From the NCBI GenBank assembly GCA_016282455.1, contig JAEEKM010000163.1, positions 1 to 5,602 on the forward strand: a DNA stretch of 5,602 bases. The letters run 5' to 3'. Each line of letters opens with the position of its first letter. The first letter of the stretch is position 1. Below, piece by piece: positions 1-3,592 of the stretch. The DNA is from Treponema sp. Its GTDB lineage: Bacteria; Spirochaetota; Spirochaetia; Treponematales; Treponemataceae. The notes beneath the pieces were generated by a model, which searched no databases, was not told the DNA's origin, and saw nothing but the letters and a program-made list of their open reading frames with translations. The translations under genes were made by a program, and so were the position numbers.

Positions 1-18
1 GGGAAGAAAAAGGAAAAT

Positions 19-75
19 AAAAAAAAAGGCTGTCCGTAAGTTCTGTGAATGTAGTCAGTGAACCCACGGACAGCC
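19..75 (-). terminator. Intrinsic terminator of the lipoprotein gene
   Basis: A perfect 10-bp inverted repeat (GGCTGTCCGT at 28-37 and ACGGACAGCC at 66-75) is followed on the minus strand by a run of nine T (A run at 19-27 on the plus strand). The 28-nt loop has further partial pairing (GTTC at 40-43 with GAAC at 60-63). It begins 14 bp past the stop codon of the minus-strand lipoprotein gene, as expected for its rho-independent terminator. The plus strand has no T run after the stem, so it should act in one direction only. Confidence 0.88.
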
Positions 76-89
76 GCTTGAATTAACAC

Positions 90-1316
90 TTACTCAGTTT
101 CTGAAACTTTTGTAAGTTCATATTTTATGACAGGTTTGTAAGTGAGACTTATTTCTTGGTCAACAGAAAGAGTAGCTGAAAGAGCCTGTGGAACTTCTTT
201 AAGAGTGAATGTAAGAGTAGGCTCAAGTTCTGTTCCGCCGATTTGGAAAGTGCACTCAAGGGTTGAAGAAGCAAGAACAGAATCCACAGCAGAACTCAAT
301 GTAGAACTTTCTGAATTATTCAGCAAAAGTTCTGCGATGACTTTTTTTATAAATGTCTCATCCTGAATTTTTTCAGAAACAGTAGTAATCACTTTAGTTA
401 CTTTGTCTGTTACAATCTTCTGTGCAGATGATGGGTCATCCTTAATCATAGAAAGTTCAGAGTAAAGATCCACGATGATTGTTCCTGTTTTTTCATCACT
501 AGCATCCTTTGTGATTTTGGGAACGCCAATGTATTTTGTTCCGCCAACCGTTACGCTAAATGGCTCAAGTTTCTCATAGTCATTTAGAATCATAGAGAAG
601 TTTTGTCCATCATACACAAACTCAGAAGAAGCGTCCGTAAGGTCGTTGTTTTTAAATTTTTGCGAAAGTGTAAGAGATGCATCATCGATTATGTAACCCA
701 AAGTCATCACGCTGTTAAACTTTGCAGTAAGATAATCAGTGAGGGTTGACATTTGGTCATTAAAATAATTCTGAACTTTTTCTGTAATGTATGACTGAAT
801 TACAGTTATTCCAGCTTTCTTTGCAGTCTGAAAGAATGTACTTGTGGAATCAGATTTAAGTGCGGCTATAAGAAGTCCGTCCACAGTGGTGTAGGTTTCT
901 TTAAGCTCTTCAAGCTCAGCCTTGTAATCACTTGTTGTTGAACCTTCCAATACACTCTTAATCTGGAAGTGCAACTCCTTAGCATCACTGTTGTAGGAAT
1001 AATTGAAAACAGAACCTGTTGTAGTTTCACTCTCGGCAGAACGCGCGATGACGTTAGAGTTTGCAGAAGAAGCAGAGTCAAGGCTCATTTTCACAGTGTC
1101 ACTTTGAAAATCAAAAGTCACTTTGTTCTGCTCTTCAGAAGTGGTGTACTTACTTCCTTCCAGCTCATTTACACCTTGGGATTCTGGAAGATTATCTTTC
1201 ACCTCTTCCGTCTCAGGGTCTGTCGTGTTTGCAGCATCGCCATTACATGCGGAAAACATGAGTCCAACAGCACAGATTGCAAAAATTGCACTTCTTGCAT
1301 TTCTAGTAAGTTTCAT
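90..1316 (-). CDS. Putative lipoprotein of unknown function
   Basis: This is a complete 408-residue protein that I do not recognise. It starts with a lipoprotein signal peptide: basic residues K2, R5 and R8, a hydrophobic core at about 10-21, and a lipobox F-S-A-C with the acylated Cys at C24. Phe at -3 is poor for E. coli but acceptable under the relaxed spirochaetal lipobox rules. A Ser/Thr/Glu-rich, probably disordered tether follows (about 25-60). The rest alternates beta-like stretches with a helical middle (about 130-200) and a second helical stretch (about 285-340). No catalytic motif is visible. It should be exported and anchored by lipid to the inner or outer membrane. The start is fixed by AAGGAGA (1323-1329), 6 nt upstream of the ATG. 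With its own promoter and terminator it is a single-gene transcript, divergent from the PLD-like gene. A binding, adhesion or structural role is possible but unproven. Confidence 0.85.
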   Translation of the reverse strand: MKLTRNARSAIFAICAVGLMFSACNGDAANTTDPETEEVKDNLPESQGVNELEGSKYTTSEEQNKVTFDFQSDTVKMSLDSASSANSNVIARSAESETTTGSVFNYSYNSDAKELHFQIKSVLEGSTTSDYKAELEELKETYTTVDGLLIAALKSDSTSTFFQTAKKAGITVIQSYITEKVQNYFNDQMSTLTDYLTAKFNSVMTLGYIIDDASLTLSQKFKNNDLTDASSEFVYDGQNFSMILNDYEKLEPFSVTVGGTKYIGVPKITKDASDEKTGTIIVDLYSELSMIKDDPSSAQKIVTDKVTKVITTVSEKIQDETFIKKVIAELLLNNSESSTLSSAVDSVLASSTLECTFQIGGTELEPTLTFTLKEVPQALSATLSVDQEISLTYKPVIKYELTKVSETE

Positions 1317-1322
1317 TAAATG

Positions 1323-1329
1323 TCTCCTT
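1323..1329 (-). promoter_or_regulatory. Shine-Dalgarno site of the lipoprotein gene
   Basis: On the minus strand AAGGAGA lies 6 nt upstream of the ATG at 1316. It fixes the start codon and contrasts with the two plus-strand genes in this window that lack any such site. Confidence 0.85.
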
Positions 1330-1330
1330 G

Positions 1331-1349
1331 CAGCACAAAAACACTGCTG
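1331..1349 (-). other. Small hairpin at the 5' end of the lipoprotein mRNA
   Basis: CAGCA (1331-1335) and TGCTG (1345-1349) form a 5-bp stem with a 9-nt loop. It sits at the predicted transcript start (about 1348), just before the Shine-Dalgarno site. It could protect the 5' end or adjust translation; with only five base pairs it may also be chance. Confidence 0.35.
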
Positions 1350-1354
1350 TTTGA

Positions 1355-1383
1355 ATTTTAATTCGGTCGTCAGAAATTGTCAA
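1355..1383 (-). promoter_or_regulatory. Sigma-70-type promoter of the lipoprotein gene
   Basis: Read on the minus strand, a perfect -35 box TTGACA (1383-1378) is followed after exactly 17 bp by TAAAAT (1360-1355), five of six matches to the -10 consensus. Transcription should start near 1348, giving a leader of about 32 nt that contains the Shine-Dalgarno site. Its -35 box is 3 bp from the -35 box of the divergent promoter. Confidence 0.75.
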
Positions 1384-1386
1384 TTA

Positions 1387-1415
1387 TTGGAAAATATTAT
1401 TTTTTGTATTATAAT
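1387..1415 (+). promoter_or_regulatory. Promoter of the PLD-like gene, predicted to make a leaderless mRNA
   Basis: TTGGAA (1387-1392; four of six to TTGACA), a 17-bp spacer and a perfect TATAAT (1410-1415). Six bases follow and then the ATG at 1422, so the predicted +1 is the A of the start codon. No purine-rich Shine-Dalgarno sequence precedes the ATG; the upstream bases are T-rich. Confidence 0.65.
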
Positions 1416-1421
1416 TTTGTT

Positions 1422-2171
1422 ATGGACAATATTCTTCTTACACATCAAATTGGCTCACAAATTATCGATATAATCAGGGAAAGTAAAGAGTGGTGTTTTC
1501 TTGTCACCCCTTACTTCCAACCTTGGACTCTTCTCGAAAGGGAATTTGAAAAGGCCTCTAAAGATGGTAAAAAAATCATGTTTATCTTTAGAGCTGAAGA
1601 ATTAGGAGATAACACATACGCAGATTATTTGAATACCCAATACGGATTTGATGTTGCCTATGTTCCTAAACTGCACATGAAACTATATATGAATGAAAGA
1701 AAAATTCTTATTTCATCCATGAACCTTTATGATTATTCAAAAGAGAATAATTATGAAATCGGGTATGTTATCAATAATGGTTACTATGCTAAAAAATTAA
1801 AATCAGATGTAATTGAATCTGATCTTTTAAAGGATAACAACGTCAGAATTCTAACAGGAAACTCTTCTTCAACTTCCAAAAAGTCTGACAATAATAATTC
1901 ACAAACTTCTGAAAATAAAACTTCATTCAGTTTCTTTAAGGATCCACGTGAAAATAGTTTTAAAGGATATTGCATACGCTGTGGACGTGCCAAAATTTCA
2001 AGTAATATAGATAAAGCCCTGTGTCCTGACTGCTATTCAGTCTGGAGTCAATTCAAAAATATAGACTATGAAGAATACTTCTGTCATTTCTGTGGAAATC
2101 GCTCCGAGGGTATAACTTACAGGCATCCCCTGTGTCTATCCTGCTCCTTAAAATATCCAAATGAATTTTAA
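1422..2171 (+). CDS. Single-HKD phospholipase D-like protein with C-terminal CxxC zinc-ribbon region
   Basis: A 249-residue protein. Residues about 1-125 look like one phospholipase D-superfamily domain: an N-terminal strand region (WCFLVTPYF, 24-32), a second core strand (KKIMFIFRAEE, 50-60), then an HKD-like motif with H85, K87, Glu92 where Asp is usual, and a closing S-S-M-N (98-101). A Ser/Asn-rich linker (about 147-168) leads to a region with four CxxC pairs (C184/C187, C201/C204, C221/C224, C238/C241), enough to bind two zinc ions. Family knowledge: PLD proteins with one HKD motif, such as the nuclease Nuc and BfiI, act as dimers that share one active site and often cut DNA. A cytoplasmic nucleic-acid-processing role is inferred; the substrate is unknown. 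ATG 1422 is preferred because the upstream TTG at 1377 lies before the promoter. It has no signal peptide, no operon partner, and is much more AT-rich than galE. Confidence 0.8.
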   Translation: MDNILLTHQIGSQIIDIIRESKEWCFLVTPYFQPWTLLEREFEKASKDGKKIMFIFRAEELGDNTYADYLNTQYGFDVAYVPKLHMKLYMNERKILISSMNLYDYSKENNYEIGYVINNGYYAKKLKSDVIESDLLKDNNVRILTGNSSSTSKKSDNNNSQTSENKTSFSFFKDPRENSFKGYCIRCGRAKISSNIDKALCPDCYSVWSQFKNIDYEEYFCHFCGNRSEGITYRHPLCLSCSLKYPNEF

Positions 2172-2201
2172 AGCATCTACGTCAGTTTACCCCCAATCCT
2201 C

Positions 2202-2230
2202 TTGCCAAAAACTCATTAACACATTATACT
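2202..2230 (+). promoter_or_regulatory. Distal galE promoter (P1)
   Basis: TTGCCA (2202-2207, five of six to TTGACA), a 17-bp spacer, then TATACT (2225-2230, five of six to TATAAT). Predicted +1 is near 2237, giving a 146-nt leader before the galE ATG. An inverted repeat covers the end of the -10 box and the start site. Confidence 0.6.
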
Positions 2231-2247
2231 GATAGTATCACTATCAG
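2229..2247 (+). promoter_or_regulatory. Operator-like dyad over the P1 start site
   Basis: CTGATAGT (2229-2236), ATC, ACTATCAG (2240-2247): a perfect 8-bp inverted repeat with a 3-bp centre. It spans about -8 to +11 of P1, a typical repressor position. Half-sites of this length and spacing suit a dimeric helix-turn-helix repressor; the regulator is not identified. No T run follows, so it is not a terminator for the gene upstream. Confidence 0.55.
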
Positions 2248-2256
2248 CGTGAAAGC

Positions 2257-2268
2257 GACATAAATGTC
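2257..2268 (+). promoter_or_regulatory. Short dyad in the galE leader
   Basis: GACAT (2257-2261), AA, ATGTC (2264-2268), with another GACAT at 2275-2279. It lies about 20 nt into the predicted P1 transcript. At 5 bp per arm it is weak, and is listed because it is one of several dyads in this short region. Confidence 0.25.
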
Positions 2269-2295
2269 ACTAAAGACATTAACTCAAAAAACCAC

Positions 2296-2324
2296 TTGCC
2301 TGTTTTCAAAAACGGGTGTATGAT
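2296..2324 (+). promoter_or_regulatory. Proximal galE promoter (P2)
   Basis: TTGCCT (2296-2301, four of six to TTGACA), a 17-bp spacer, then TATGAT (2319-2324, five of six). Predicted +1 is near 2331, giving a 52-nt leader. An imperfect dyad at 2299-2316 fills most of the spacer, and a perfect palindrome (2336-2351) follows at about +6 to +21. Confidence 0.5.
2299..2316 (+). promoter_or_regulatory. Imperfect dyad inside the P2 spacer
   Basis: CCTGTTTT (2299-2306), CA, AAAACGGG (2309-2316): 8-bp arms with one mismatched pair (T2301 against G2314). The 2-nt centre is too tight for an RNA hairpin loop, so a protein-binding site in DNA is the more natural reading. It lies between the P2 -35 and -10 boxes, where a bound protein would block or remodel the promoter. 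Confidence 0.35.
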
Positions 2325-2335
2325 GGATTCAGGTA

Positions 2336-2351
2336 ATCAACACGTGTTGAT
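2336..2351 (+). promoter_or_regulatory. Perfect 16-bp palindrome downstream of P2
   Basis: ATCAACACGTGTTGAT is a perfect palindrome without spacer. Even-length dyads with a central CG are typical of LacI/GalR-family operators, which would suit a sugar gene, but the half-site is not one I can assign. Its location just after the predicted P2 start and before the galE Shine-Dalgarno site fits a roadblock or repressor operator. Confidence 0.5.
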
Positions 2352-2372
2352 ATATAGAAATACAAGCACATT

Positions 2373-2377
2373 GGAGG
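2373..2377 (+). promoter_or_regulatory. Shine-Dalgarno site that sets the galE start
   Basis: GGAGG ends 5 nt before the ATG at 2383. It decides against the in-frame upstream candidates (TTG 2296, ATG 2320, ATG 2323), none of which has a comparable site. Confidence 0.88.
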
Positions 2378-2382
2378 CGAAC

Positions 2383-3378
2383 ATGAAGGTTCTGGTAATT
2401 GGTGGAGCGGGCTATATTGGTAGTCACGTTGTAAAAGAGCTCATGGCAAAGGGACACAAGGTTGCAGTGTTTGACAATCTTTCCAGCGGTCTGGTTCAGA
2501 ATCTTTTCCCCCAGAATGAATTTTTTGCAGGCAGCATCCTTCACAAGGAAGAACTGGACGCCGCATTTGAAAAAGGATTTGACGCATTCATTGACCTTGC
2601 CGCATTCAAAGCCGCCGGTGAATCAATGATTAAACCGGAAAAATATTCCATTAACAACATCAGCGGAACAATGAATATCTTAAACAGCGCAGTAGAGCAC
2701 AACTGCCTTAACATGGTATTCTCTTCAAGTGCCGCAGTATTTGGCGAACCCCAGTATCTGCCCATTGACGAAAATCATCCCAAGAATCCGGAAAACTATT
2801 ACGGCTTTACAAAACTCAAAATCGAAGAGTTCATGGGCTGGTATGAAAAACTTAAGGGACTTCACTTTGCAGCCCTCCGCTACTTTAACGCAGCAGGCTA
2901 CGACCCCACCGGTGAACTTTACGGACTTGAAAGAAACCCCGCAAACCTGCTCCCTGTCATGATGGAAGTTGCATGCGGTAAGCGTGAAAAAATCAGCATC
3001 TTCGGAAACGACTACGACACCCGCGACGGAACCTGTATCCGCGACTACATTCATGTTTCAGACCTTGCAAGCGCACACGTACTTGCCCTGGAATACATTG
3101 CAGAAAAAAAAGAAAGCCTCACCCTCAACCTGGGAACTGGAAAAGGAATCACAGTTACAGAAATGCTTGAAGCAACAAGACGCATCACAGGGCAGGAAAT
3201 CAAAGCTGAATACGTTGGACGCCGCGCAGGAGACCCCGCCCAGCTCACCGCCACTTCTGCCCTTGCAAAAAAAGTTCTCGGCTGGGAACCAAAATATTCC
3301 GACGTAGACACCCTCATCAAAAGCACATGGGACGCCTACAACAAATACTATGCCGAACAGGACAAACTCAAAAAATAA
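2383..3378 (+). CDS. galE: UDP-glucose 4-epimerase
   Basis: GalE reversibly converts UDP-galactose and UDP-glucose using bound NAD, linking galactose use (Leloir pathway) to the supply of UDP-sugars for surface polysaccharide and glycolipid. The 331 residues match the family's usual length (E. coli about 338). The extended short-chain dehydrogenase features are present in order: the NAD-binding G-G-A-G-Y-I-G-S-H (7-15), D31-N32 for the cofactor ribose, the K-A-A-G-E-S stretch (76-81), the serine cluster S114-S116, the catalytic Y140-x-x-x-K144, the R-Y-F-N-A-A-G segment (166-172), substrate-side R-D-G-T-C-I-R-D-Y (214-222), and the C-terminal R-x-G-D-P motif (281-285). It is cytoplasmic. The Rossmann fold starts right at M1, and GGAGG lies 5 nt upstream. 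It appears monocistronic, with a terminator after the stop and two possible promoters with operator-like dyads before it. No other gal gene is in view. Confidence 0.95.
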   Translation: MKVLVIGGAGYIGSHVVKELMAKGHKVAVFDNLSSGLVQNLFPQNEFFAGSILHKEELDAAFEKGFDAFIDLAAFKAAGESMIKPEKYSINNISGTMNILNSAVEHNCLNMVFSSSAAVFGEPQYLPIDENHPKNPENYYGFTKLKIEEFMGWYEKLKGLHFAALRYFNAAGYDPTGELYGLERNPANLLPVMMEVACGKREKISIFGNDYDTRDGTCIRDYIHVSDLASAHVLALEYIAEKKESLTLNLGTGKGITVTEMLEATRRITGQEIKAEYVGRRAGDPAQLTATSALAKKVLGWEPKYSDVDTLIKSTWDAYNKYYAEQDKLKK

Positions 3379-3409
3379 TTATTACTCCAGATAATTTTTT
3401 TCTCTTGAA

Positions 3410-3464
3410 CGGAGCCCCTTTTGCAGACTGACATACTCTGCTGCAACCGGGGCTCTGTTTTTTT
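3410..3464 (+). terminator. Intrinsic terminator of galE
   Basis: CGGAGCCCC (3410-3418) pairs with GGGGCTCTG (3449-3457), with one G-T pair. After a small internal loop (TT/CC), TTGCAG (3421-3426) pairs with CTGCAA (3441-3446) around a 14-nt loop. A run of seven T (3458-3464) follows directly. It lies 31 bp past the galE stop and should separate galE from the kinase gene. Confidence 0.92.
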
Positions 3465-3465
3465 G

Positions 3466-3540
3466 TGGTCCCCGCTTTTCAGGGCTCCGCTCCCGCTCCG
3501 TTGCTCCGCAATGGGCTTTGCCCACCCTTCCAATCGGGCG
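3466..3540. repeat. GC-rich, hairpin-rich intergenic element (candidate interspersed repeat)
   Basis: A GC-rich block sits between the T run of the galE terminator and the AT-rich kinase promoter. It contains four GCTCC units (3484, 3489, 3495, 3503), TTGC-TCC-GCAA (3501-3511) and TGGGC-TTT-GCCCA (3512-3524). It has no convincing reading frame or start signal. The base composition, tandem short units and stacked hairpins resemble an interspersed intergenic repeat, but its copy number cannot be seen from one window. Confidence 0.4.
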
Positions 3541-3574
3541 TAAGTTAAATATTTCATTGGCAATTTAGCCCGAT
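3533..3574. promoter_or_regulatory. Long dyad overlapping the kinase promoter
   Basis: ATCGGGC (3533-3539) pairs with GCCCGAT (3568-3574). After a bulged G3540, TAAGTT (3541-3546) pairs with AATTTA (3562-3567) with one G-T pair, giving 13 pairs around a 15-nt loop. The right arm fills most of the -35/-10 spacer of the kinase promoter. It may be a regulatory site or the edge of the GC-rich element; no T run follows, so it is not a simple terminator. Confidence 0.45.
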
Positions 3575-3586
3575 ATGTTTTATAAT
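3557..3586 (+). promoter_or_regulatory. Promoter of the hybrid kinase, predicted to make a leaderless mRNA
   Basis: TTGGCA (3557-3562, five of six to TTGACA), an 18-bp spacer and a perfect TATAAT (3581-3586). The ATG at 3593 comes exactly 6 nt later, so the predicted +1 is the start codon itself. There is no Shine-Dalgarno sequence. The octamer TTATAATT and its distance to the ATG are identical to those of the PLD-like gene. Confidence 0.65.
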
Positions 3587-3592
3587 TACTGT

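Noticed and set aside
969..1319. Plus-strand open frames across the 5' part of the lipoprotein gene
   Set aside because: They lie antisense to a gene with a signal peptide, ribosome site, promoter and terminator, and lack such signals themselves.
1377..1421. TTG start at 1377 for the PLD-like gene, adding 15 residues
   Set aside because: The TTG has no ribosome binding site and lies upstream of the predicted promoter; the added residues are encoded by the promoter sequence itself.
2229..2247. Dyad after the PLD-like gene read as its transcription terminator
   Set aside because: No T run follows the stem on either strand, and the dyad sits on a promoter start site instead.
2296..2382. N-terminal extension of GalE from TTG 2296 or ATG 2320/2323
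   Set aside because: The Rossmann motif begins immediately at ATG 2383, which has GGAGG 5 nt upstream; the extension would be encoded by promoter and palindrome sequence.
2725..3326. Open frames antisense and out of frame within galE
   Set aside because: They overlap the clearly conserved epimerase frame and have no start signals or domain features.
3466..3540. CRISPR array or structured ncRNA in the GC-rich block
   Set aside because: The repeated units are only 5-6 bp and contiguous, with no spacers, and no known RNA family could be recognised.
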